Counted from the first letter of the stretch, positions 1 to 5,518 are shown. The stretch is DNA of 5,983 nucleotides from an uncultured Gammaproteobacteria bacterium (GCA_947258805.1 CAMYJV010000152.1:1-5983), one strand, 5' to 3'. Translations and numbers: made by a program. The notes: generated by a model from the sequence alone, not told the origin.

Positions 1-1096
1 TCTTGAAGGCTCGAATTTTGCCGGGCAGCTGATTTACGGCCACAGCTTCCAGACGTTCCAGAACGATGACTCCGTCACCACCAACTCCGGGGGCGATCCC
101 CGTGACCCGGATCCGGTGATCGTGCCGAGCCTTTATTACGTGCGGCCCATCTTCAACGACGACTGGCGCCTGGGCCTGACCCTGAACGCGCCGGGCGGCT
201 TTGGCGCCGGCAGCGGTCCGAACTGGGCGGGTCGCTACTACAGCGATCAGTTCAGTCTGATCTTTCTAGCGGCCACCGCCACCCTGGCGCGCCGGGTGAC
301 GCCGTGGCTGTCGCTGGGCGCTGGCGTGTCGGTTCAGTACACATCTGCCGATTCAACGACCCAGGTGGTGGACCCGGGACCGGGGGATGCCAAGCTTGAA
401 GTCGACGCGGATGGCGCGGCCCCGGGCTACATCGCCAGCGCGCTTTTCGACATCTCGGACCGCACCCGCTTCGGCGTCACCTGGCATTCGGAAACCGACC
501 CGGACGAATCTGTCGACGTCAGCCTCAAGCGTTCCACTTTGCCGCCGGCCATCGTGGCCGCGCTCGAGAAGGCGGGTGACAACGTGAATACCACCCTGCG
601 CACGCCGCAACATGTGGACATTGGCCTTTACCACGGCTGGGACAACGGCTGGTCTGCCACCCTTGACGCGGTGTGGGTCGACTTCAGCCGCTTCGGGCTC
701 ACCGAGTTCAGAGTCGATGGTTTCGATCTCGACGTGCCGGACAGTAACTTCAAGGACTTCTGGATCGTGATGGCCGGCTTCGAGTATCCGCTGGCCGACA
801 ACATGCAAGGGCGCCTGGGCGCCATGTACTTTCAGCAGCCCGTGAGCAATGAGGACCGGACCTTTTCCTTCGCCCTGGACGATGCGTGGGGTGTTGGCAG
901 CGGTTTCGTCTATACCCGCGAGAACGGCAGTCGTATCGACTTCAATGTCACCGCAGTCAGCATCGACAATGCGCCGGTAGATACAGGCCAGCTCTCAGCC
1001 CTGGAGCCGCGGGGGCGGGTGGCCGGCGCCAACAGTTCGTCATGGGCCCTGGCGGTGGAGTTCACGTATCACGTCGCGCGGCCGCGCCGCCAGTAG
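1..1096 (+). CDS. FadL/OMPP1/TodX-family outer-membrane transport protein, 5' end missing
   Basis: The reading frame is open from base 2 to the TAG at 1094-1096, giving 364 residues with no start in the window; the GTG at 116 is internal. The family forms 14-stranded outer-membrane beta-barrels that take up hydrophobic compounds such as long-chain fatty acids or aromatics. Seen here: the family signature of a Gly-rich loop followed by NWAGRYYSDQFSL near fragment residues 65-86, then alternating barrel strands such as LSLGAGVSVQY, RTRFGVTWHSE and GWSATLDAVWVDFSRF, and a C-terminal strand ending EFTYHV. Full-length members have roughly 400-450 residues, so about 40-90 are missing, including the signal peptide and the N-terminal plug. 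The substrate cannot be read from this part. The stop codon runs directly into a REP-like repeat. Family assignment is firm; fatty-acid specificity is not shown. Confidence 0.88.
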   Translation, partial: LEGSNFAGQLIYGHSFQTFQNDDSVTTNSGGDPRDPDPVIVPSLYYVRPIFNDDWRLGLTLNAPGGFGAGSGPNWAGRYYSDQFSLIFLAATATLARRVTPWLSLGAGVSVQYTSADSTTQVVDPGPGDAKLEVDADGAAPGYIASALFDISDRTRFGVTWHSETDPDESVDVSLKRSTLPPAIVAALEKAGDNVNTTLRTPQHVDIGLYHGWDNGWSATLDAVWVDFSRFGLTEFRVDGFDLDVPDSNFKDFWIVMAGFEYPLADNMQGRLGAMYFQQPVSNEDRTFSFALDDAWGVGSGFVYTRENGSRIDFNVTAVSIDNAPVDTGQLSALEPRGRVAGANSSSWALAVEFTYHVARPRRQ

Positions 1097-1143
1097 GGTG
1101 CGTTTCACGCACCGATGAATTGATGGTGCACGGAGTGCACCCT
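1095..1143. repeat. REP-like paired hairpin element (BIME-like)
   Basis: Two small hairpins lie side by side. The first is GGTGCG-TTTCA-CGCACC at 1097-1113 and the second is GGTGCAC-GGA-GTGCACC at 1125-1141. The outer arms AGGGTGC (1095-1101) and GCACCCT (1137-1143) are also complementary, so the whole can fold as one long imperfect cruciform. This resembles the GTAGGGTGCGC...GCGCACCCTAC intergenic repeats I know from several gammaproteobacteria. The element starts inside the stop codon of the FadL-like gene. No T-tract follows, so it is not a classical terminator, although it may protect the mRNA 3' end. Confidence 0.7.
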
Positions 1144-1188
1144 GCGACCCGGGCCCCGTCCTCTGCGCAAATCCCTTACAAATCAGGC

Positions 1189-1217
1189 TTGCCCCGGCTG
1201 GCGTCGCGGATTATGGT
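1189..1217 (+). promoter_or_regulatory. Possible sigma-70 promoter for the three-gene secreted-protein unit
   Basis: TTGCCC (1189-1194) and TATGGT (1212-1217) are separated by 17 bases, each matching four of six consensus positions. It lies about 60 bases before the first start codon of the unit and downstream of the REP-like element. A TATATA run at 1261-1266 is an alternative -10 but has no clear -35. This is a pattern match only. Confidence 0.35.
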
Positions 1218-1265
1218 CATCGCAACCAACAACTAGCAGCCTGGGTGAAACAGGCGTGTATATAT

Positions 1266-1272
1266 AAGGAGA
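1266..1272 (+). promoter_or_regulatory. Strong ribosome binding site for the four-cysteine protein
   Basis: AAGGAGA lies six bases before the ATG at 1279. This is the best Shine-Dalgarno match in the window and fixes the start of the gene at 1279 rather than at an upstream frame. Confidence 0.75.
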
Positions 1273-1278
1273 CACCAG

Positions 1279-1701
1279 ATGCATACGACCATCCGCCTAG
1301 CAGCGGCAAGCCTGCTGTTGGCCATCGCCATGCCGGGCGCGGCGCTGGCCGCCGACTTCGATGGCTCCAAGAGCCTGATCTGCGCAGCCATCGACGTGGT
1401 GGCCTGCACGGAAGGTGCCCAGGGGCCGGTTTGCCTGCAGGGCCACTCCCGTAGTTTCGACCTGGCTGAGTTCTTCCGCATCGATTTCAAGCAAAAGGAA
1501 ATCCGGGCCACGGGCAACAATGCCGATGCGGTCTCCCCGATCCGGAATCAACAGAAGACGGCTACCCAGGTGATCATGCAGGGCGTGGAAAACGAGCGCG
1601 GCTGGACCGCTGCGGTGGATCAGGCGGATGGCGAACTGACTCTGTCTGTCGCAGGCCAGGATGTCAGTTTCACGATTTTTGGCGCCTGCACGGCAACCTA
1701 G
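1279..1701 (+). CDS. Small secreted four-cysteine protein of unknown function
   Basis: The product has 140 residues. A clear signal peptide (Arg at residue 6, hydrophobic core 7-18, ALA before a cut near residues 24/25) sends it to the periplasm or beyond. The mature part of about 115 residues begins DFDGSKSLICA and holds four cysteines (35, 43, 52, 137), which would allow two disulfide bonds. A central segment (FFRIDFKQKEIRATG, then residues 97-115 around QGVENERGW) and the closing TIFGAC look like short beta strands. I recall similar uncharacterised small proteins with DFDGS near the start and FGAC near the end, but I cannot name a family. It has the strongest ribosome binding site of the unit and is followed after 21 bases by the SHOCT-domain gene, so it is probably the first gene of a three-gene operon. 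Confidence 0.85.
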   Translation: MHTTIRLAAASLLLAIAMPGAALAADFDGSKSLICAAIDVVACTEGAQGPVCLQGHSRSFDLAEFFRIDFKQKEIRATGNNADAVSPIRNQQKTATQVIMQGVENERGWTAAVDQADGELTLSVAGQDVSFTIFGACTAT

Positions 1702-1707
1702 GACAAG

Positions 1708-1713
1708 CAGGAG
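1708..1713 (+). promoter_or_regulatory. Ribosome binding site that selects the ATG at 1723
   Basis: CAGGAG ends at 1713. An upstream TTG at 1714 in the same frame would touch it, which is too close for initiation, while the ATG at 1723 is nine bases away. The ATG also gives a more typical signal peptide starting MKTPN. Confidence 0.6.
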
Positions 1714-1722
1714 TTGAGTGAT

Positions 1723-2088
1723 ATGAAGACCCCAAATGCGATTTCCATGAGCGCTGCAATGCTGTTGCTGTTTGGCGCCACCGTGCTGCCGATGACGGCC
1801 GCGGCGAGTGAAGCTGGCGCCTTCATTGGCGGCGTGCTGGCCACCAAGGTGATGGGCAACATGCGCGAGCGCACCCAGGCTGAGCAGCAGCAGGCCTACT
1901 ACGCGCAGCAGTCCGCACAGCAACAGCAATACCAGCAGCAGCAGCCGGTGCAGCAGGCAGCCCCTGCCGCCCCGGCCCAGCAGACGCCGCAGCAGCGCCT
2001 GAACGAGCTCGACAAGCTGGCCGCCGGCGGCTACATCACGCCCGCCGAGTACAAGAAGAAGAAACAGGCCATTATCGACAGTATGTAG
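1723..2088 (+). CDS. Secreted Gln-rich protein with C-terminal SHOCT domain
   Basis: The product has 121 residues from ATG 1723. Residues 1-28 form a signal peptide (core 11-22, AAA before Ser29). Residues 31-46 (AGAFIGGVLATKVMGN) are Gly/Ala-rich and could be a short membrane-associated or glycine-zipper helix. Residues 52-91 hold 20 glutamines and several prolines and are presumably a disordered linker. Residues 91-119 match the SHOCT short C-terminal domain: a helix with LNELDKLAAGGYIT, then PAEYKKKKQAII, with the usual aromatic after the turn. SHOCT domains are thought to mediate oligomerisation or act as adaptors, but no enzyme role is known. The gene sits 21 bases after the four-cysteine gene and 2 bases before the DUF3313 gene, so the three are probably co-transcribed and may act together in the envelope. 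Confidence 0.85.
   Translation: MKTPNAISMSAAMLLLFGATVLPMTAAASEAGAFIGGVLATKVMGNMRERTQAEQQQAYYAQQSAQQQQYQQQQPVQQAAPAAPAQQTPQQRLNELDKLAAGGYITPAEYKKKKQAIIDSM
1876..1995 (+). repeat. CAG-rich low-complexity tract encoding the Gln-rich linker
   Basis: Tandem and interrupted CAG/CAA codons encode 20 Gln in 40 residues. The longest pure runs are only three or four codons, and CAA interruptions break longer slippage tracts. Length variation between strains is plausible but not shown. Confidence 0.65.
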
Positions 2089-2090
2089 CG

Positions 2091-2825
2091 ATGAAAAAGC
2101 ATCTAACCATGAACAAGCGTAGCGTGATCTCCGGTTGTCTCGCGGCCATTGCCTTGGCCGCGACGGCGCCTGCACTGGCCGCCGATGGCTCCGGCAGTCC
2201 CGGCGGGCATTCCAGTCACGACGGCCTCGAGCTGGTCAAGAAGACCCGTTCCACGGCCCTGTACGTGCGCCCGGGCGCGAGCCTGGCACAGTACGACCGC
2301 GTTGCGATCCTCGATTGTCCGGTCGCCTTTCGCAAGAACTGGGAGCGCGACCAGAACGACGATCGTGTTGATCCAATGAACCGGATCAACAAGAAGGACA
2401 TGGATCGAATCAAGTCCGAGCTTTCCAAAGAGTTTCTCAGAATCTTCACGCGGGAGCTGCAGGACAAGGGTGGCTACACGGTGGTAGATACCGGTGCGGA
2501 AAACGTACTGGTGCTGCGCCCTGCGATCATTAATCTGGATGTGAGTGCGCCTGACAAGATGACGCCGGGCATGAGCGAGACCTTCACGACCGGTGCTGTG
2601 GCCATGACCCTATACCTTGAGCTCTACGATTCAGTCACCAGCCAGATCCTGGCCCGTTTCGTCGATGCTGATGGTGATCGCGAAGGCATGGTGCAGGTCG
2701 CCAACCGCGTGACCAACAAGGCCGCCGCCGATCGGGTGCTAACCCGCTGGGCCGACCGCCTGCGCAAAGCCTTGGACGACGCGCACAAGGAAATGGGCGC
2801 CCAGCCACCGACCGCAGGCAAATAG
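2091..2825 (+). CDS. DUF3313-family secreted protein
   Basis: The product has 244 residues. A signal peptide ends at APALA before residue 31. The mature protein follows the DUF3313 (PF11769) pattern as I know it: LYVRPGASLAQYDRVAI (57-73), a polar stretch with W84, a helix 102-127 (DMDRIKSELSKEFLRIFTREL), GGYTVVDTGAENVLVLRPAIINLDV (127-151), APDKMTPG, a strand-rich AMTLYLELYDSVTSQILARFVD (171-192) and a C-terminal helix ending in a charged tail. The family has no known function; many members are lipoproteins. Here Cys16 sits in ISGC, which resembles a lipobox, but only five residues separate it from Arg10 and a long hydrophobic segment follows, so ordinary signal peptidase cleavage is more likely. 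The start lies two bases after the previous stop with no visible Shine-Dalgarno sequence, which points to translational coupling. Met7 (2109) is a possible alternative start. Confidence 0.82.
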   Translation: MKKHLTMNKRSVISGCLAAIALAATAPALAADGSGSPGGHSSHDGLELVKKTRSTALYVRPGASLAQYDRVAILDCPVAFRKNWERDQNDDRVDPMNRINKKDMDRIKSELSKEFLRIFTRELQDKGGYTVVDTGAENVLVLRPAIINLDVSAPDKMTPGMSETFTTGAVAMTLYLELYDSVTSQILARFVDADGDREGMVQVANRVTNKAAADRVLTRWADRLRKALDDAHKEMGAQPPTAGK

Positions 2826-2905
2826 GTGCCGGTGCACGGCTCCCCGGTGCGCGGCGCGCACCCTACAGCGGCGTAGCACGGTTTCCCGGTGCGCTCCGCG
2901 CACCG
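2826..2905. repeat. REP-like hairpin cluster after the DUF3313 gene
   Basis: There are two perfect hairpins: GGTGCGC-GGC-GCGCACC (2846-2862, followed by CTAC) and GGTGCGC-TCC-GCGCACC (2888-2904, extended to 8 bp by C2887/G2905). They match the type of the element at 1095-1143. The cluster starts immediately after the TAG stop with GGTGCCGGTGCAC. No T-tract follows either hairpin. They probably delimit the 3' end of the secreted-protein operon, for example by mRNA stabilisation. Confidence 0.7.
2834..2894 (+). repeat. 19-base direct repeat within the REP-like cluster
   Basis: GCACGGCTCCCCGGTGCGC (2834-2852) recurs as GCACGGTTTCCCGGTGCGC (2876-2894), with 17 of 19 bases identical and a 42-base period. 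This suggests tandem duplication of one repeat unit. Confidence 0.65.
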
Positions 2906-3118
2906 CGGGACTCGGTTCGACCCCCCTTAACTCTCTGAAATGGCTGGGTTTAGCTGCCGCCAAATGGCTTGGATTGTGCTTAGACTTGGGTTCGCGACAC
3001 CGAAAAGCGACCTGCGAGCTTGATATCGCCGCGCGTATTTAGGAAATAATCAATACTATCAGATGATTACCCTTGCCCGGCCCGGATGCCGGCCGGGCGG
3101 ATCTCAATGCCAGGGCGC
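2906..3118. other. Gene-free stretch upstream of fic with small repeats
   Basis: I see no credible gene here. It contains a short direct repeat AAATGGCT (2938-2945 and 2962-2969, 24-base period). An AT-rich stretch follows with the inverted repeat TAATCA/TGATTA (3047-3052 and 3064-3069, 11-base gap). A GC-rich hairpin GCCCGGCC/GGCCGGGC (3075-3082 and 3091-3098, 8-base loop) comes next; it lacks a T-tract and so is not a standard terminator. Confidence 0.5.
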
Positions 3119-3147
3119 TTTACTAAGTAAGTAAAAGTCAATATCCT
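3119..3147 (+). promoter_or_regulatory. Possible fic promoter
   Basis: TTTACT (3119-3124) and TATCCT (3142-3147) are 17 bases apart, each four of six to consensus. The -10 box overlaps the left arm of the inverted repeat at 3143-3175, an arrangement expected for a repressed promoter. Pattern match only. Confidence 0.35.
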
Positions 3148-3181
3148 TTCTTATCCGCTGTCCTTAAGAAAGGATCCTTTC
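3143..3181. promoter_or_regulatory. Nested palindromes before the fic start, candidate operator or RNA switch
   Basis: The 11-base arms ATCCTTTCTTA (3143-3153) and TAAGAAAGGAT (3165-3175) are perfectly complementary across an 11-base gap. The right arm is also part of a second perfect 14-base palindrome, GAAAGGATCCTTTC (3168-3181). The motif ATCCTTTC therefore occurs three times in alternating orientation within 39 bases, ending 10 bases before the GTG start. As DNA this suits a dimeric repressor; as RNA the two hairpins exclude each other. Confidence 0.55.
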
Positions 3182-3190
3182 CCGGAAGCA

Positions 3191-4363
3191 GTGACAAAGC
3201 CAGACGCCGACAGAACGGGAACCTTTGTGGTGAGCTCGGTTGGGGGCGAGACGTTCCGCGCCTACCTGCCGCCGCCACTGCCACCGCATCCTCCTCTGGA
3301 CCTGGCAGCTTTGTACGGCAAACTCGAGGCCGCCGACAGGGCGCTTGGGCGCCTGGACGGGGTCACGTCGATTCTGCTGTACACGCCCTTGTTCCTCTAC
3401 ATGTACGTTCGCAAGGAGGCGTTGTTATCGAGCCAGATCGAGGGCACACAGTCGTCCTTGGCTGACCTCTTGCTGTATGAAAGCGATGCCGTTCCGGGTG
3501 TTCCGATCAACGACGTCCAGGAGGTATCCAACTACGTCGCTGCCCTGGACCTCGGCATGCAGCGCCTTCGTCAGGGCATGCCGATTTCGAATCGCCTGTT
3601 ACGGGAAATTCACGCGCTGCTTCTGAGCAGGGGGCGGGGCGGTCACAAGGATCCCGGTGAGTTTCGGCGCACCCAGAATTGGCTTGGTGGTACGCGGCCA
3701 GGAAACGCTCTGTACGTGCCCCCGCCGCCTGACCAGGTTGAAGATTGCATGCACGATCTGGAGCGTTTCATTCATGATCAGGCTAAGCCACTGCCGATTC
3801 TCGTTCAGGCCGCGCTGGCGCACGTGCAATTCGAAAGCATTCACCCGTTTCTCGACGGTAACGGTCGCTTGGGGCGGTTGCTGATCACATTGATGCTGCA
3901 CGCCAAGGGCGAGCTCGAACAGCCCGTGCTTTACCTGAGTCTCTATCTGAAGACGCACCGGCAGCAGTACTATGAGCTGTTGCAGAAAGTTCGCACGGAA
4001 GGCGATTGGGAGACGTGGCTCGACTTTTTCCTCACCGGGGTGCAAGAGACCTCCGATCAGGCCGCTGGTGCCGCAAAGTCCATTCTGGAACTGTTTGCCA
4101 GAGATCGGCGGAAAATTGAAGGCTTGGGCCGGCCAGCCGGATCTGCGCTTCAGGTCCATCAATATCTGCAGCGAAAGCCGGTGATCTCGGTGCCTGATGC
4201 CAACAAGACCTTGCCCATCACGGCGCCGACCATCCGCAAGTCCATAGATCATCTAATGGGGTTGGGTATCATCGTCGAGATGACCGGCAAGCGCAGAGAC
4301 CGGTCGTTCGGATATCAGGACTACATCGAGATTCTGGGTCAAGGTACCGATCCACTCGCCTGA
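3191..4363 (+). CDS. Class II Fic-domain protein, probable AMP-transferase
   Basis: The product has 390 residues, a usual length for Fic proteins with an N-terminal Fic_N domain, a central Fic domain and a C-terminal winged helix. Fic enzymes transfer AMP from ATP to Ser/Thr/Tyr hydroxyls of target proteins. The full catalytic motif HPFLDGNGRLGR is present at 218-229, with His218 as the general base and Asp222 binding the metal. The flap region with NWLGGTRPGNALYVPPPP spans 163-180. The inhibitory motif SSQIEG (80-85, SxxxEG) lies before the Fic core, which makes this class II (self-inhibited by Glu84). Residues 315-380 resemble a winged helix-turn-helix. The GTG start has only GGAAG close by, a weak ribosome site, but it keeps the RTGTFVVSSVGGE beginning typical of the subgroup; GTG at 3227 is an alternative. 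No separate antitoxin gene adjoins it. The target is unknown, and self-modification is possible. Confidence 0.92.
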   Translation: MTKPDADRTGTFVVSSVGGETFRAYLPPPLPPHPPLDLAALYGKLEAADRALGRLDGVTSILLYTPLFLYMYVRKEALLSSQIEGTQSSLADLLLYESDAVPGVPINDVQEVSNYVAALDLGMQRLRQGMPISNRLLREIHALLLSRGRGGHKDPGEFRRTQNWLGGTRPGNALYVPPPPDQVEDCMHDLERFIHDQAKPLPILVQAALAHVQFESIHPFLDGNGRLGRLLITLMLHAKGELEQPVLYLSLYLKTHRQQYYELLQKVRTEGDWETWLDFFLTGVQETSDQAAGAAKSILELFARDRRKIEGLGRPAGSALQVHQYLQRKPVISVPDANKTLPITAPTIRKSIDHLMGLGIIVEMTGKRRDRSFGYQDYIEILGQGTDPLA

Positions 4364-4408
4364 CCACTATTTACAGGTCACTTGGCACGGGGGCTGTCCG
4401 CCGACAGC
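4361..4408. other. Weak hairpins between fic and the FKBP gene
   Basis: TGACC (4361-4365, including the fic stop) can pair with GGTCA (4376-4380), and GCTGTC-CGCC-GACAGC (4393-4408) forms a tight hairpin followed by AAATTTAA rather than a T-run. These may weaken read-through from fic, but they do not meet the pattern of an intrinsic terminator. Confidence 0.3.
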
Positions 4409-4418
4409 AAATTTAAGT

Positions 4419-4427
4419 TGTTATGCT
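4419..4427 (+). promoter_or_regulatory. Extended -10 promoter for the FKBP gene
   Basis: TGT-TATGCT is an extended -10 element (TGn plus a four-of-six hexamer). No good -35 lies 16-18 bases upstream, which extended -10 promoters tolerate. It would give a leader of about 45-50 bases before ATG 4481. Confidence 0.45.
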
Positions 4428-4480
4428 ACCCGCGAGCGCGAAGCTGGGTCGCGAAGTGTTTTAGCAAGTTGGATTCGACT

Positions 4481-5203
4481 ATGAATAGCTTGAAATTGGC
4501 AGCGGCATTGTTGGCTGCGCTGGTCACGGTTGCCTGCAGCCAAGAGAAAGAAGAGCCGGTAAAAGCTGATCCGGCCCTGGACACCACCGAACAGCGCTTG
4601 AGCTACGGCATCGCCTACGGCTTCGGCCAGCGACTCAAGGCGGAGGAGGTCCCCCTGGATATGTCAGCCTTCGCCCTGGGCCTGCGCCATGCCTTCGACG
4701 GTACGGAGCAGTTGCTGTCGCAGGAAGAAATGCGCCAGGACATGGAGGCTTACCAGGCATCGAGGAACGCCGAGCGGGTGGCAGAGGCCGAAGTGCTCGG
4801 CCAGAGCAATGCTGAAGCAGGCGCGGCCTTCCTGGCCGAGAACGCCCAGGCCGAGGGCGTGGTCGTGCTGGAGAGCGGCCTGCAGTACCAGGTTGTTGAA
4901 GCGGGCGAGGGTCCGAAACCAGTTCCCACCGACACGGTTGAGGTGAACTATCGCGGCACCCTGCTCGACGGTACCGAGTTCGACAGCTCCTATGCCAGGA
5001 ACAGCACCGCTTCCTTTGCGCTCAACCAGGTCATACCCGGCTGGACCGAAGGCTTGCAGCTGATGTCCGCGGGCGCCAAGTACCGCTTCTTCATTCCGCC
5101 GGAGCTGGCCTACGGCCCGCGCGGCGCAGGTGCCGACATCGGCCCCAACGCGACGCTGATCTTCGATGTCGAACTGCTGCAGATTAATCCTGAAACGGAA
5201 TAG
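4481..5203 (+). CDS. FKBP-type peptidyl-prolyl isomerase, FkpA/Mip family lipoprotein
   Basis: The product has 240 residues from ATG 4481. An upstream TTG at 4382 in the same frame would add 33 residues without a signal sequence and would run across the promoter, so it is rejected. Residues 1-18 form a lipoprotein signal with VTVAC before Cys19; Thr at -3 is less usual but allowed. The N-terminal helical dimerisation domain (FKBP_N) covers about 34-125, including TTEQRLSYGIAYGFGQRL. The FKBP_C catalytic domain covers about 150-236, with pocket residues Tyr157, Phe167, Asp168, Val184, Ile185, Trp188, Tyr211 and Phe228 all present, so it should be active. Such proteins help fold outer-membrane and periplasmic proteins. 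It probably has its own promoter and is not obviously linked to fic. It resembles fkpA and mip equally, so I give no symbol. Confidence 0.9.
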   Translation: MNSLKLAAALLAALVTVACSQEKEEPVKADPALDTTEQRLSYGIAYGFGQRLKAEEVPLDMSAFALGLRHAFDGTEQLLSQEEMRQDMEAYQASRNAERVAEAEVLGQSNAEAGAAFLAENAQAEGVVVLESGLQYQVVEAGEGPKPVPTDTVEVNYRGTLLDGTEFDSSYARNSTASFALNQVIPGWTEGLQLMSAGAKYRFFIPPELAYGPRGAGADIGPNATLIFDVELLQINPETE

Positions 5204-5242
5204 CGGCCAACAGCCTATATCAGGGCATTTGCACGACTTTCA

Positions 5243-5275
5243 GGCACCTGACTCCGTGCCATGCGGTGCTAGACT
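5243..5275 (+). promoter_or_regulatory. Antitoxin promoter with overlapping inverted repeat; possibly leaderless transcript
   Basis: CTGACT (5248-5253) and TAGACT (5270-5275) are 16 bases apart, and TGC directly before the second box makes it an extended -10. The inverted repeat GGCAC-8-GTGCC (5243-5260) overlaps the -35, and CATGC/GCATG (5260-5264, 5280-5284) flank the -10. This is the layout expected for autoregulation by an antitoxin. The -10 ends only six bases before ATG 5282, so transcription may start at or next to the start codon. Confidence 0.45.
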
Positions 5276-5281
5276 CCAGGC

Positions 5282-5518
5282 ATGACCAAGACTGCGGCAG
5301 ACCTTTTCCGGGAGGCGCTCACGCTTAGCGTGGAAGAGCGCGAAGAACTGGTGCGCCTGCTCACGACGCCCACATCCAGCGCATGGGCGAGCCCGGAAAT
5401 CGAGAAGGCCTGGCTTGCGGAAGCAGAGCGCCGTCACCAAGCGGTTCTGGACGGCAGTGAGGACCTGGTGCCGGGCGACGAAGTGATGCGCGAGCTTCAC
5501 GATATCGTTTCTAAGTGA
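5282..5518 (+). CDS. Type II antitoxin, addiction-module component family (TIGR02574/PF09720)
   Basis: The product has 78 residues, normal for this family of small unstable antitoxins that bind and neutralise ParE/RelE-type toxins. Visible family features are an N-terminal helix AADLFREALTLSVEEREELVRLL (5-27), then AWLAEAERRHQAVLDG (43-58) and VPGDEVMRELHD (63-74), the part that normally contacts the toxin. There is no Shine-Dalgarno sequence before ATG 5282, and the promoter placement suggests a leaderless mRNA. The expected toxin gene directly downstream survives only as a fragment, so this is an orphan antitoxin that may still repress its promoter or neutralise related toxins. The reading frame itself is intact. 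Confidence 0.85.
   Translation: MTKTAADLFREALTLSVEEREELVRLLTTPTSSAWASPEIEKAWLAEAERRHQAVLDGSEDLVPGDEVMRELHDIVSK

Noticed and set aside
353..808. Minus-strand open frame inside the FadL-like gene
   Set aside because: It is a shadow of the barrel-coding frame in GC-rich DNA, and the product is unlike any family I know.
1714..1722. TTG start for the SHOCT-domain gene
   Set aside because: The Shine-Dalgarno sequence touches the TTG with no spacing, whereas ATG 1723 is properly spaced.
2136..2138. Lipobox Cys16 in the DUF3313 protein
   Set aside because: ISGC fits the motif, but the hydrophobic stretch before it is too short and a full core with an ALA cleavage site follows it.
1297..2175. Long minus-strand open frame (292 codons)
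   Set aside because: It lies antisense to three well-supported secreted-protein genes, its Leu/His/Arg-rich product looks like a reverse-frame shadow of the CAG-rich tract and GC-rich codons, and it has no recognisable domain.
1095..2905. Intrinsic terminators or CRISPR at the hairpin clusters
   Set aside because: None of the hairpins is followed by a T-run, and repeat units are irregular without equal-sized spacers.
2739..2963. Minus-strand open frame across the second REP-like cluster
   Set aside because: It runs through palindromic repeats and the end of the DUF3313 gene, so its composition comes from the repeat.
3599..4252. Minus-strand open frame (217 codons) inside fic
   Set aside because: It is antisense to the conserved Fic catalytic core and has no recognisable domain or start signals.
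4382..4480. Upstream TTG start for the FKBP gene
   Set aside because: It would add 33 residues before the lipoprotein signal and would cover the extended -10 promoter at 4419-4427.
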